Shown here in pieces: positions 32,499 through 40,715 of a stretch of 64,000 bases of DNA. Below the pieces are notes generated by a model that had not been told where the DNA came from, searched no databases, and saw only the letters and a list, made by a program, of their open reading frames with translations. The stretch comes from JACVRW01 sp963734365 (GTDB taxonomy: Bacteria > Actinomycetota > Thermoleophilia > Solirubrobacterales > Thermoleophilaceae). The DNA lies in assembly GCA_963734365.1 (NCBI GenBank), contig CAVTGV010000004.1, forward strand, positions 744,001 through 808,000, in the 5' to 3' direction. The translations under genes were made by a program, and so were the position numbers. The stretch's first letter is position 1. The number at the start of each line of letters is the position of its first letter.

Positions 32499-34265
32499 AT
32501 CAAGGTTCTGCTGAGAGACCTGCTCGATCCGCTCACCTACCGGCGGATCACCTACCTGCTCCTCGCGCTGGTGCTGGGCGTGGTGGAGTTCAGCTTCCTC
32601 GTCACGGCCATCTCGTTCGGGGTGAGCACCGTGATCACGCTGATCGGGATTCCGGTGCTGGTGGGCACGGTGTACGCCTGGCGCTGGCTGGCGGAGCTCG
32701 AGCGCAAGCTGATCGGCGCCCTCACCGGCGTCAGGATCGCGAGCCCCTACCGTCCCGCGCCGGCCACCGGCGGCTGGTGGCGGCGCCTGCAGGCGCGCCT
32801 GGCCGACCCGGCCACCTGGAAGGACCTGCTCTTCCTGATGCTGCAGCTGGGACTGGGCATCGTCTCGTTCACGATCGCCGCCGTGGTGCTCGCGGCGATC
32901 CTCGGCACCCTCTTCGCGCCCGTCCTCTACTGGGCGGTACCCGACGGCTTCCAGCTCGGGATCCTCACGGTCGACACGCTCGGCGAGGCGCTGGCCCTGG
33001 TGCCGCTCGGCCTGCTGCTCGGGCTGGTGGGCATTCCCGCACTGGGGGCTCTCGGGCGCCTCTACGGGCAGCTGGCCGCTCTGATGCTCGGCACCGGCAA
33101 CGATCCCGAGCTGACCGCGCAGGTCACGGACCTGCAGGACGCCCGCTCACGGATCATCGCGGCGGGTGACGCCGAGCGGCGCCGCATCGAGCGCGACCTG
33201 CACGACGGCGCCCAGCAGCGCCTCGTGGCGCTCGCCCTCACGCTGCGGATGGCGGAGAGCCGCGCCCAGGCCGGAGACCCTGAGACCGTGAAGCTGATCA
33301 AGAACGCCGGCGACGAGGCCGGCCTCGCTCTCACCGAGCTGCGCGACCTTGCGCGCGGCATCCACCCGGCGATCCTCACCAACCGCGGGCTCCCGGCGGC
33401 GCTGGAGGACCTTGCCTCACGCGCATCGGTGCCGGTGGAGGTCACCGAGTCGCCGGACCGGCGTCTGCCCGATCAGGTGGAGGCCGCGGCGTACTTCGTG
33501 GTCTCGGAATGCCTGGCCAACGTGGACAAGCACGCCGGGGCGGACTCGGCGACGGTGGCGGTCCGGGAGCAGCACGGGGCGCTGAACGTGACCGTCCGCG
33601 ACGACGGCAGCGGCGGCGCGGGCCTCGACGGATCGGGCCTACAGGGCCTCCGGGATCGCGTGGGGGCCCTGAACGGCACGCTCGCGCTGGCCAGCCCGCT
33701 GGGACAGGGCACGCTGGTCACCGCGGTCATTCCCCTCGATGCACCCAAACCGGACACCGAGGTCGCAGTGGCGGCCGGCCCCGCCCTCGTGCTCGCCGAC
33801 CCCGACGCGGATGCCCTCCAGGCCCGCCGTGGGCGAAGACTGCGCACGCGCATCGCGTTCCTGGCCGGCCTCGCCGCCACGATCCTGGTCGTATGGGCGC
33901 TCACGGGCGCCCCCAACGACTGGCCGGTGTGGCCCCTGCTCGGACTCGCGCTGATCGGCGGCCTCGACGCGTGGCGCGTGCTGGGTGGCCGTCCGGTGCG
34001 CGAGGCCGACCTGTCGCCGGCGGGGGAGCCCGTGGCCGAGATCCGCGCTGCCCGGCACCGGCGCTCGCTGCGCCTCTACGCCGGCTGGTTGGCGATCATC
34101 AACCTGTTCTTGATCGGGATCTGGCTGGCCGCCGACGGGAGCTACTTCTGGCCCGCCTGGTCCATCCTGGGCTCGGCCCTGGCCGTTGGGCTGAAGGCGT
34201 TGCGCTGGCCTTCGCTGGCCCGCGAGCGCCTGATGGGCGACGCCCCGCAGGACCTCGTGCACTGA
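32499..34265 (+). CDS. NarL-type sensor histidine kinase with C-terminal 2TM domain
   Basis: The 588-residue protein begins with a membrane sensor region of four to five hydrophobic segments (to about 190). A HisKA_3 dimerisation domain follows (ERRRIERDLHDGAQQRLVALALTLRMAESRA, phosphorylated His in LHDG) and then a GHKL ATPase (FVVSECLANVDKHAGAD, VRDDGSGGAGLDGSGLQGLRDRVGALNG). After the kinase come two similar pairs of membrane segments, which look like 2TM domains, an unusual placement. No NarL/LuxR response regulator lies next to it. The start is inferred at ATC 32499, which gives DLLDPLTYRRITYLLLALVLGVVEFSF; the first standard codon, GTG 32571, would cut into the first helix. Confidence 0.8.
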   Translation: MKVLLRDLLDPLTYRRITYLLLALVLGVVEFSFLVTAISFGVSTVITLIGIPVLVGTVYAWRWLAELERKLIGALTGVRIASPYRPAPATGGWWRRLQARLADPATWKDLLFLMLQLGLGIVSFTIAAVVLAAILGTLFAPVLYWAVPDGFQLGILTVDTLGEALALVPLGLLLGLVGIPALGALGRLYGQLAALMLGTGNDPELTAQVTDLQDARSRIIAAGDAERRRIERDLHDGAQQRLVALALTLRMAESRAQAGDPETVKLIKNAGDEAGLALTELRDLARGIHPAILTNRGLPAALEDLASRASVPVEVTESPDRRLPDQVEAAAYFVVSECLANVDKHAGADSATVAVREQHGALNVTVRDDGSGGAGLDGSGLQGLRDRVGALNGTLALASPLGQGTLVTAVIPLDAPKPDTEVAVAAGPALVLADPDADALQARRGRRLRTRIAFLAGLAATILVVWALTGAPNDWPVWPLLGLALIGGLDAWRVLGGRPVREADLSPAGEPVAEIRAARHRRSLRLYAGWLAIINLFLIGIWLAADGSYFWPAWSILGSALAVGLKALRWPSLARERLMGDAPQDLVH

Positions 34266-34275
34266 CGCGGCGAGC

Positions 34276-34644
34276 TCAGTGCCCCCAGCCCTCCGCCACC
34301 GCGTGGCGAACCGTGTCCTCGCCGCTCTCTCCCGTGCGGATCCGGATCGCCTGCTCGATGTCGTAGACGAACACCCGGCCGTCGCCGATCTCACCGGTGC
34401 GAGCACCCCCGGCGATCGCCTGCACAGCGTCCTCAGCCACGCCGTCGGGCACCACCGACTCCACCTTGATCTTCGGCAGCAGCGAGATGTTGGCTCGCGT
34501 GCCGCGATAGGACTCGGTGTAGCCCTTCTGGCGCCCGCAGCCCACGACGTCGCTCACGGTCAGCCCCGACACCCCGAGGCCGTCGAGCGCGTCCTGCACG
34601 TCCTGAAGGCGCTCCGGCCGGATGATTGCCTCGATCTTCTTCAT
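34276..34644 (-). CDS. glnB: Nitrogen regulatory protein P-II
   Basis: A 122-residue P-II trimer subunit that senses 2-oxoglutarate and ATP/ADP and binds AmtB or other targets. It shows MKKIEAIIRPERLQDVQDALDGLGVSGLTVSDV, the T-loop KGYTESYRGTRANISLLPKIKVE with the modifiable Tyr in SYRG, and VVPDGVAEDAVQAIAGGARTGEIGDGRVFVYDIEQAIRIRTGE. The ATG is 2 nt after the amtB stop, so they are co-translated; a GGAGGG ribosome-binding site is inside the end of amtB. The C-terminal tail is about ten residues longer than usual. Confidence 0.95.
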   Translation of the reverse strand: MKKIEAIIRPERLQDVQDALDGLGVSGLTVSDVVGCGRQKGYTESYRGTRANISLLPKIKVESVVPDGVAEDAVQAIAGGARTGEIGDGRVFVYDIEQAIRIRTGESGEDTVRHAVAEGWGH

Positions 34645-34646
34645 GT

Positions 34647-36017
34647 CTAACCCTCCTGGGTACGCGCGGACATCGCCGCCGCGAGGGCGCCCGCCCGCGC
34701 ACCCGGAGTGTTCGGCGGGTGATACTCGGATCCTGGCACCGGCATGAACTGCTCCGGATAGCCCCACATGCCGTGCTCGACGATGTCGAGGCCGCGCCGC
34801 TCGTCCTCCTCGGTCACCCGCAGGCCGTACACCGACCTGATCGCGTAGAAGACCGCGTAGGAGACGACGAACACGGTGGTGAAGGCCGCGGTCACCCCGA
34901 GCGCCTGGACCCCGAGCTGCTCGAATGAGCCGGTGTAGAAGAGCCCGCCCTCGCCGATCGCGTTGTACTCGGCCAGCCTCGGCGCTGTGAACAGCCCACA
35001 GGCCAGCGTGCCCCACACGCCCGCCACCCCGTGCGCCGACAGGGCGCCGATCGGGTCGTCGAGGACCCTCTCGATGGCGACGATGCAGAACACCACCAGC
35101 ACGCCGGCCACCACGCCGATCGGCAGCGCCGCCCAGTACTCGACGTAGCCGGAGGGTGCCGTGATCGCCACCAGCCCCGCGATCACGCCGTTGCCGGTCA
35201 TGCCGATGTCGAAGGTCCTCGTCTTGAAGTAGCTCGTGCCCATGCCTCCCAGCACCCCGCCGGCCGCGCCGAGCACCGTGACGATGGCCACCTCGGCAAA
35301 GCGCCCGTCCGCCACGCTGAGCGTGGACCCGGCGTTGAAGCCGAACCAGCCCACGAACAGGATCAGCACGCCGAGGCCCACGAGCGGCATCGAGTGGCCG
35401 GGGATCACGTTGGGCTCTCCGTCGTTGCCGAACTTGCCCTGGCGCGGACCGAGCAGCAGCAGGGCGGCCAGGGCGCCGGTGGCGCCGATCAGGTGGATCA
35501 CGGTGGAGCCCGCGAAGTCCTGCATCCCGAAGTTGGCCTGCAGCCAGCCGCCGCCGAAGATCCAGTGGCTGATGATCGGATAGATCAGCGCGCTGAACAC
35601 CACGGCGTAGATCAGGTAGGCGCCGAACTTGATGCGCTCGAGCGTCGTGCCCCACACGATCGCCAGCGAGACCGCGCAGAAGGCGAACTGGAAGAAGAAC
35701 TTCGCCGGGACCGCGGCGGTGGAGAACTCCATGGCCGGGAAAGCCGCCTGGGCCTGTGTGTCCAGGAAGAAGCCGTGGTCACCGGCAAACCAGCCGGCGC
35801 CGCCGAAGGCGAGCGCGAAGCCCACCGCCCAGTAGCAGAGCGCGGCGATCGACAGGTTGGCGATCACCTTGGCCACCACCGTTCCGGCGTTCTTCATGCG
35901 CGAGAAGCCGACCTCCAGGAGCAGAAAGCCCGCCTGCATGAAGAACACGAGGATGCCGGCCACCAGCACCCAGACCGTGTCGATCCGGCTGAAGGCGTCG
36001 TTGAGCGTGGGTTCCAT
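34647..36017 (-). CDS. amtB: Ammonium transporter
   Basis: A 456-residue membrane protein with 11 expected helices, conducting ammonia/ammonium. Family segments include VWVLVAGILVFFMQAGFLLLEVGFSRMKNAGTV, WIFGGGWLQANFGMQDFAGSTVIHLIGATGALAA (conserved His of the pore), GWFGFNAGSTL and the C-terminal regulatory region with YGLRVTEEDERRGLDIVEHGMWGYPE, where P-II docks. It is the promoter-proximal gene of the amtB-glnB pair. A palindrome at 36042-36055 lies about 25 nt upstream of the ATG. Confidence 0.95.
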   Translation of the reverse strand: MEPTLNDAFSRIDTVWVLVAGILVFFMQAGFLLLEVGFSRMKNAGTVVAKVIANLSIAALCYWAVGFALAFGGAGWFAGDHGFFLDTQAQAAFPAMEFSTAAVPAKFFFQFAFCAVSLAIVWGTTLERIKFGAYLIYAVVFSALIYPIISHWIFGGGWLQANFGMQDFAGSTVIHLIGATGALAALLLLGPRQGKFGNDGEPNVIPGHSMPLVGLGVLILFVGWFGFNAGSTLSVADGRFAEVAIVTVLGAAGGVLGGMGTSYFKTRTFDIGMTGNGVIAGLVAITAPSGYVEYWAALPIGVVAGVLVVFCIVAIERVLDDPIGALSAHGVAGVWGTLACGLFTAPRLAEYNAIGEGGLFYTGSFEQLGVQALGVTAAFTTVFVVSYAVFYAIRSVYGLRVTEEDERRGLDIVEHGMWGYPEQFMPVPGSEYHPPNTPGARAGALAAAMSARTQEG

Positions 36018-36041
36018 GTACGGATCGTCCGATTCCGGCCA

Positions 36042-36055
36042 CGAAACGTCTTTCG
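36042..36055. promoter_or_regulatory. Palindrome upstream of amtB
   Basis: CGAAACGTCTTTCG: 5-nt perfect arms CGAAA/TTTCG around CGTC, 25 nt before the amtB ATG. It may be a nitrogen-regulator site; it does not fit the GlnR consensus spacing. Confidence 0.3.
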
Positions 36056-36095
36056 CCCCGCGTACAGGATTTAGACGCGGCGCTTGTACAACCGG

Positions 36096-36557
36096 CTAGC
36101 GGCCCGACTCGCCCACGGCGAGAACGCGCGCGCCCACGCAGTCAGCCAGCGCGCGGGGATCGACCTCGAACAGGCTGTTGGGATCGCCGGCGGCGGCCCA
36201 GACGCGCTCGTGCTCGAGCAACTCCTCGTCGAAGATCACGGGCAGGTCGTGCCCGAACGGCGGCACGCCGCCGATTGCGAAGCCGGTGGCGGCGCGAACC
36301 TCATCGGCGCCCGCCTGCCGCACCTCGGCCACGTCGAGGGCCTCGGCCAGCTTGCCGGTGTCGATCCGGTGCCGGCCGGAGGCCACGCACACGAGCGGGT
36401 CGCCGTCGGCCACGAACACGATCGACTTGGCGATCTCGGCCTCCTGGCAGCCCACCGCCACCGCGGCGTCCTTCACGGTCCGCGTGGAGGACTCGAGGCG
36501 CCGTACGTGCACCTCGATGCCCAGATCACGCGCGCACTGCGCCAGCCGGTCTCTCAC
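36096..36557 (-). CDS. YbaK-family aminoacyl-tRNA deacylase
   Basis: A 153-residue free-standing INS-like editing domain. The family motifs EAEIAKSIVFVADGDPLVCVASG (catalytic-Lys region) and TGFAIGGVPPFGHDLPV are present. Such proteins hydrolyse mischarged tRNAs such as Cys- or Ala-tRNA-Pro. ProS in this window already has an internal editing domain, so this protein may act on a different mischarged pair. The GTG start overlaps the stop of the acyltransferase gene (GTGA). Confidence 0.88.
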   Translation of the reverse strand: MRDRLAQCARDLGIEVHVRRLESSTRTVKDAAVAVGCQEAEIAKSIVFVADGDPLVCVASGRHRIDTGKLAEALDVAEVRQAGADEVRAATGFAIGGVPPFGHDLPVIFDEELLEHERVWAAAGDPNSLFEVDPRALADCVGARVLAVGESGR

Positions 36558-37975
36558 GCCTCGACGGCCTCGCGCGCGCCACCGAGCTCCACTCCGGCCG
36601 CGGCGGCCAGCTCGTCGAGCGCCTCGCGCACGTCCTCGGCGAAGTCATCGAGATCCCAGAGCACGTCGTAGTCGCCCACCAGGCCGAAGTTGATCTTGCC
36701 GGCGTAGGAGAGGAGCGCGATTCCCAGTCCCTGGTTCTTGGCCAGGGGCACCATCGGGAACGGGTCGATCATGCGCCGCCCCGCCAGGTAGAGCGGGAAC
36801 TGCGGGCCCGGCACGTTGGTGACCACCAGGTTGAACATGCGCTGGCGAGCCACCAGGCGCGAGGCCTGATCCATCACGGTCGGCGGTGCGAAGCCGGTGA
36901 GGTCGGTGAGCACCTGGGCGCCCACGGCCTGCCCGCTCGACTTGAGCCCGCGCAGCTCCTCGCGCAGGATGTCGAGCCGCGCCACCGGGTCCTGGCACCA
37001 GACCGGCAGGGGGGCCATCATCGCCGCGACCTTGTTGCCGAGCGCACCGCGCTCCACGTCGGCCCTCACGCTCACCGGGATCATGGCCTTGAGCTCGAGG
37101 CCGTCGGTGTTCTGGCCCCGCCGGCGCAGGTGCTTGCCCAGTGCGCCGGCCACGGTGGCGAGCACCACGTCGTTGACCGTGCCGCCGAGCTCGTTCTTGA
37201 TCGCCTTCAGCTCACCCAGATCGGCGCGCACCCAGGTGAAGCGCCGGTGGGGCCCGATCGAGCGGTTGTACGGGCTCTGGGGCGCGGGGTTGAGGCCGGC
37301 CCACGCCATGGCGCCGACACCCACGGCGGCGTCGCGCGCCCCGGCGGCGATCCGGCGCGGGCCGCGGAACACGGCGCGGACCGAGCGCGTGATCTCGGCC
37401 GGCAGGGTGCCGCGCTCGATCAGCGCCTCGGCCAGCAGCTGGGCGCCCGAGGGGAGGGGGCGGGGAAGCCAGCGATCGCCCGGCGCCGTGGGCGCGGCGG
37501 GCTCCGCCGTGGTGTCGAAGAGCACGGACATGATGTCCACGCCGGAGACGCCGTCCACGAGCGCGTGGTGGGTCTTCGAGAGCATCGCGAAGCGGTCGCC
37601 CTCGAGGCCCTCGACCATCCAGATCTCCCAGAGCGGCTTGTCGCGGTCGAGTTGCTGCGAGAAGACCCGGCCGGCGAGGTCCTTGAGCTGCCGCTCGTCG
37701 CCCGGACTGGGCAGGGCGGTGGAGCGCAGGTGGTAGCGGAGGTTCAGGTGGGGGTCGTCGACCCAGCGCGGACGGCCCTGGGCGAGCGGGACGAAAGCGA
37801 GCCGCTGGCGGTAGCGCGGCACCAGGTGGAGGCGACCCTCGATCCCCTCGAGCAGCTCGTCGTAGGCTGGCGGGGGTCCCTCGAACAGCATCACCGAGGC
37901 CACGTGCATGTGCGCCTCGCCATCCTCCAGATGGAGGAACGAGGTGTCCAGTGCGGTCAGGCGGTCGGAGGGCAT
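36554..37975 (-). CDS. Wax ester synthase / diacylglycerol acyltransferase (WS/DGAT)
   Basis: A 473-residue acyltransferase that esterifies diacylglycerol or fatty alcohols with acyl-CoA to make storage lipids. The active-site motif is KTHHALVDGVSGVDIM (HHxxxDG, second His catalytic). The N-terminal MPSDRLTALDTSFLHLEDGEAHMHVASVMLFEG and the later NDVVLATVAGALGKHLRRRG and VVTNVPGPQFPLYLAGRRM are typical of the actinobacterial family. The ATG lies 6 nt after a TAAGTT -10 box. Co-transcribed with the YbaK gene. Together with the acyl-CoA synthetase at 5582 it suggests neutral-lipid storage. Confidence 0.92.
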   Translation of the reverse strand: MPSDRLTALDTSFLHLEDGEAHMHVASVMLFEGPPPAYDELLEGIEGRLHLVPRYRQRLAFVPLAQGRPRWVDDPHLNLRYHLRSTALPSPGDERQLKDLAGRVFSQQLDRDKPLWEIWMVEGLEGDRFAMLSKTHHALVDGVSGVDIMSVLFDTTAEPAAPTAPGDRWLPRPLPSGAQLLAEALIERGTLPAEITRSVRAVFRGPRRIAAGARDAAVGVGAMAWAGLNPAPQSPYNRSIGPHRRFTWVRADLGELKAIKNELGGTVNDVVLATVAGALGKHLRRRGQNTDGLELKAMIPVSVRADVERGALGNKVAAMMAPLPVWCQDPVARLDILREELRGLKSSGQAVGAQVLTDLTGFAPPTVMDQASRLVARQRMFNLVVTNVPGPQFPLYLAGRRMIDPFPMVPLAKNQGLGIALLSYAGKINFGLVGDYDVLWDLDDFAEDVREALDELAAAAGVELGGAREAVEA

Positions 37976-37981
37976 GCGCCC

Positions 37982-37987
37982 AACTTA
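37982..37987 (-). promoter_or_regulatory. -10 element of a leaderless WS/DGAT promoter
   Basis: TAAGTT on the minus strand ends 6 nt before ATG 37975. Confidence 0.45.
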
Positions 37988-38007
37988 GCGCAGCCGGCGC
38001 GCCCGGC

Positions 38008-39090
38008 TCAAAGCGAGAGGGAGAGCTGATCCGCGGGCACTCGGACCCGCGCCACCTCGCGTTCGTCGAGGCCTGCGACCCGCACGCCCAGCAGGCGCAC
38101 CGGGCGCTTGGGCGCGAGCGTCCGCAGGAGGCCGAGCGCCACCGCGTGGACCGTCTCGAGGTCGTTCACGGCCGCCTCGAGGGTGCGGGCGCGGGTGACG
38201 GTCGAGAAGTCGTCGAAGCGCACCTTGATGCCGACGGTGCGGCCGCGGCGCTCCTGGGCGGAGAGCGTGGTGGAGAGCTGCCCGCACAGCCGCTCGAGTA
38301 CCGGCTCGAGTGCCTCCAGGCCATGCAGGTCGCGGTCGAAGGTGGTCTCCCGCGACTCCGACTTGGCCACGCGCACCGTCTCGATCGCGCGCTCGTCCTC
38401 GAAGCGGGCGAGCGCGCCGAGATGGGGCCCGAGGCGCGGGCCGAACCACTCAGTGAGCTGGGAGTCCGGGCTGGCGCCGAGGGCCGCAAGGCTCGTGACA
38501 CCAAGACGCTCGAGCCGGGCCACGGTCTTCGGCCCGATCCCGGGGATCAGCCCGGGGGAGGCCTCGCCGAAGCGCTCCCGGGCCTCCGCGGCGGTGAGCT
38601 CCAGGAAGCCGTCCGGCTTCTCGGCGTCGGACGCGACCTTCGCCACCAGCTTGCTCGGGCCGATCCCCACAGAGCAGGTGAGCCCCGTGTCGCGGCGCAC
38701 CGCCTCCTTCACCTGCCGGGCCGCCGCCCGGTGGCGGTCGAGCCCGGTGAGGTCGAGGTAGGCCTCATCGAGCCCCACCGACTCGACCCGCTCCACATGG
38801 CTGCGCAGGACGGCGTGCACGTCGCGCGAGCGCTCGCGATAGAGATCGAAGTCGGGACCGATGAACACCGCGTCCGGACACAGCCGCCGGGCCCGCTCGG
38901 CCGGGGTGGCGGAGAAGATGCCGTAGCGGCGCGCCTCGTAGCTGGCCGTGGTGACCACGGCGCGCGGGCCGCTGCCGGCCACGACCACGGGCAGGCCGCG
39001 CAGCTCCGGTCGCCGCTGGAGCTCGACGCTGACGTAGAAGGCATCCATGTCCAGATGTGCGTACACGTGGGGCGCACCTTCCAGGCTCAC
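38008..39090 (-). CDS. dinB: DNA polymerase IV (Y family)
   Basis: Error-prone translesion polymerase. The 360-residue product has the metal-binding YAHLDMDAFYVSVELQRRPELRGLPVVV, the SYEARRYGIFSATPAERARRLCP segment, the SVGLDEAYLDLTG catalytic acids, helix-hairpin-helix IPGIGPKTVARLERLGVTSLAALG and a little-finger domain. The C-terminus lacks a clear beta-clamp motif of the QLxLF type; the last residues read QLSLSL, which may serve. GTG start with TACGCT 6 nt upstream, so probably leaderless. No LexA box is visible. Confidence 0.93.
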   Translation of the reverse strand: MSLEGAPHVYAHLDMDAFYVSVELQRRPELRGLPVVVAGSGPRAVVTTASYEARRYGIFSATPAERARRLCPDAVFIGPDFDLYRERSRDVHAVLRSHVERVESVGLDEAYLDLTGLDRHRAAARQVKEAVRRDTGLTCSVGIGPSKLVAKVASDAEKPDGFLELTAAEARERFGEASPGLIPGIGPKTVARLERLGVTSLAALGASPDSQLTEWFGPRLGPHLGALARFEDERAIETVRVAKSESRETTFDRDLHGLEALEPVLERLCGQLSTTLSAQERRGRTVGIKVRFDDFSTVTRARTLEAAVNDLETVHAVALGLLRTLAPKRPVRLLGVRVAGLDEREVARVRVPADQLSLSL

Positions 39091-39096
39091 GTGGCC

Positions 39097-39102
39097 AGCG
39101 TA
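39097..39102 (-). promoter_or_regulatory. -10 element of a leaderless dinB promoter
   Basis: TACGCT on the minus strand ends 6 nt before GTG 39090. Confidence 0.5.
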
Positions 39103-39105
39103 CGG

Positions 39106-39143
39106 GTCGGTAAGGACGGCCGGATTCTGACCCTCTTACCGAC
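39106..39143. promoter_or_regulatory. 9-bp inverted repeat between dinB and the cupin operon
   Basis: GTCGGTAAG (39106-39114) and CTTACCGAC (39135-39143) are perfect reverse complements, 20 nt apart. It starts 4 nt beyond the dinB -10 box on the upstream side and could be an operator for dinB or a stem-loop. Confidence 0.35.
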
Positions 39144-39216
39144 GGAGGCCGCCACCGGTCGCGGTCCCCGACCTCCGCCGCAGCACGGGAGGTGGCGCCG
39201 GCGCTGCCGAGCCGGA

Positions 39217-39242
39217 TAGTCTCCGGAGAGTGGCCAGGCCAC
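39217..39242 (+). promoter_or_regulatory. Promoter and operator candidate of the cupin-monooxygenase-gntR operon
   Basis: TAGTCT (-10, 39217-39222) is followed after 7 nt by the perfect 13-bp palindrome GTGGCCAGGCCAC (39230-39242), which would cover the transcription start. Its core TGGCCAGGCCA is related to TGGTCGGACCA at 48515-48525 in front of the oppositely transcribed operon. The encoded FadR-type GntR protein (39993) is the natural candidate to bind both. Confidence 0.5.
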
Positions 39243-39271
39243 TTGACCGATAGGACCAAGGAGGCGGTGAG

Positions 39272-39676
39272 GTGAGCACGCGCAACAGAACATCGCCCTT
39301 CGGCACATTCGAGGGGATCGACGCGTACGAGTTCGTCCAAGGTGTCCATCTCCACGCCGTCGGCGGCGAGCAGGTGCTCCTCTGCAAGGTGACCTACGAA
39401 CCCGGCAAGCAGGTTCCGCGGCACAGCCACCAGCAGACCGAGCAGGTCATGCACATCCTGGAGGGCGATGTGACCATGACGATCGAGAGCGAGACCCGAA
39501 CGCTCCGGGCCGGAGACACTGTGGTCGTCAATCGCGGTCTCGAGCACGAGCTTCACTCCGAGCACGGGGTCACCTTCATGGAGGCACTCGCCCCGGTGCC
39601 GCTGGACCACGTTCCCGACCGTGCTCGCGACCTCGTCCTCGGCCCCGATGGTGGGTCGACCCACGTGGAGCGCTGA
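39272..39676 (+). CDS. Cupin-domain protein
   Basis: A 134-residue single cupin. Motif 1 reads KQVPRHSHQQTEQVMHILEGDVTMTI (His, His, Gln/Glu metal ligands) and motif 2 reads GDTVVVNRGLEHELHSE. It could be a small dioxygenase, isomerase or sensor. A strong AAGGAGG ribosome-binding site precedes the GTG at 39272, so this operon has a leader. First gene of an operon with a monooxygenase-like protein and a GntR regulator; substrate unknown. Confidence 0.8.
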   Translation: MSTRNRTSPFGTFEGIDAYEFVQGVHLHAVGGEQVLLCKVTYEPGKQVPRHSHQQTEQVMHILEGDVTMTIESETRTLRAGDTVVVNRGLEHELHSEHGVTFMEALAPVPLDHVPDRARDLVLGPDGGSTHVER

Positions 39677-39700
39677 TATCCAGACCAAGGAGAGCACAGC

Positions 39701-39991
39701 ATGGCCTATGTAGTAAGCGTCACCTGGACGGCCAAGGAGGGCGAAGAGGAGGCAGTCGCGGCCGCGCTCGAGCGCTTGCGGGAGCCCACGCTCGCGGAGG
39801 GAGGGGTCCTGATGTGGATCGCCCACCGCGACCCCGAGGAGCCGAAGGTCTTCTACATCTACGAGCAGTACACCGACGAGGCGGCGTACACCGCCCACAC
39901 GGAGACAGAGCACTTCCAGCGCGACGGCTTCGGAGACGCGATCCCACGGCTTGCCGACCGGCGGCGCGAGTTCTACGAAACTATGGGTTGA
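39701..39991 (+). CDS. Antibiotic biosynthesis monooxygenase (ABM)-like protein
   Basis: A 96-residue dimeric alpha+beta barrel protein: MAYVVSVTWTAKEGEEEAVAAALERL, a middle strand FYIYEQYTDEAAYTAHTETEHFQRDG and a short C-terminal helix. The EQYTDEAAYTAHTETEHF segment is the usual ABM signature. Such proteins are cofactor-free oxygenases or accessory proteins in aromatic or quinone metabolism. CAAGGAGAG precedes the ATG. It ends 1 nt before the GntR gene. Confidence 0.78.
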   Translation: MAYVVSVTWTAKEGEEEAVAAALERLREPTLAEGGVLMWIAHRDPEEPKVFYIYEQYTDEAAYTAHTETEHFQRDGFGDAIPRLADRRREFYETMG

Positions 39992-39992
39992 C

Positions 39993-40715
39993 GTGACCGA
40001 GCCGCAGTTTGAGCCGCTGGCGCGCCGGACCTTCGTGGCCGACGCGATTCGGACGATCAAGGACATGATTCTCGACGGCCGGCTGGCGCCCGGCCAGCGG
40101 CTCCCGTCCGAGCGAGCGCTGAGCGAGGCACTGGGAATCAGTCGCCCCACGGTCCGCGAGGCGATCCGCTCCATGCAGGCGATGCACATACTCGAGAGTC
40201 GTCACGGCGCGGGGACGTTCGTCGCGTCGCTGAGCGTCGAGGAACTCCTCGCGCCACTCCAGTTCGTCCTCTCGCTCGCGGACGGCGGGCTCGAGCACCT
40301 CTTCGAGGTTCGGCTGCTGCTCGAGCCTGGCGCCGCGGCGCTCGCGGCGGAGCGGGCGACTCCGGACGCGGTGTCCGAGCTGCACGACTGCGCCGCACGC
40401 GCCGAAAACGCGGTCCACGACCCCGACGCGATGCTGCGGCTCGATACGGAGCTTCACGAGCGGATCGTCCGGGCCGCGGCGAACCCGCTGCTCGAGCACC
40501 TCTGGGCGGCCACCACCGCGCTGGGGGCGGAGAGTCGCGCCTACACTGCCAGGCTGCCCGGAGTTCTCGAGCAGACCGTCGGCGAGCATGCGGCGATCGT
40601 CGAGGCAATCGCGATCGGTGACGCCGACGACGCTCGCGCGAGGATGGCCGCGCACATCCGCCGGATCCGGGACGCAGCGCTGGCGCCGGCTCAGGCGAGC
40701 GGCTCGCCGGCCTGA
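39993..40715 (+). CDS. FadR-type GntR transcriptional regulator (FCD domain)
   Basis: A 240-residue repressor-like protein. The N-terminal winged helix reads FVADAIRTIKDMILDGRLAPGQRLPSERALSEALGISRPTVREAIRSMQAMHILESRHGAGTFV; the C-terminal FCD domain is helical with the metal/ligand residues in the LDTELHERIVRAAANPLLEHLW segment and a later His in GEHAAIVEAIAIGDADDARARMAAHI. GTG 39993 is 1 nt after the ABM stop. It is placed between two catabolic operons, each fronted by a TGGYCNGRCCA-type palindrome, the kind of site bound by FCD regulators. The 3' end overlaps the convergent xdhC gene by 25 nt. Confidence 0.88.
   Translation: MTEPQFEPLARRTFVADAIRTIKDMILDGRLAPGQRLPSERALSEALGISRPTVREAIRSMQAMHILESRHGAGTFVASLSVEELLAPLQFVLSLADGGLEHLFEVRLLLEPGAAALAAERATPDAVSELHDCAARAENAVHDPDAMLRLDTELHERIVRAAANPLLEHLWAATTALGAESRAYTARLPGVLEQTVGEHAAIVEAIAIGDADDARARMAAHIRRIRDAALAPAQASGSPA

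Noticed and set aside
36018..36055. GlnR binding site before amtB
   Set aside because: GTAC and GAAAC strings occur, but not with the 6-nt spacing of the GTnAC-GAAAC consensus on either strand.
39230..39253. A leaderless seven-codon upstream frame (GTG to TAG) before the cupin gene, possible leader peptide
   Set aside because: The GTG coincides with the palindromic operator, the peptide has no run of one amino acid, and no attenuator structure follows; the match to leaderless spacing is better explained by the transcription start alone.
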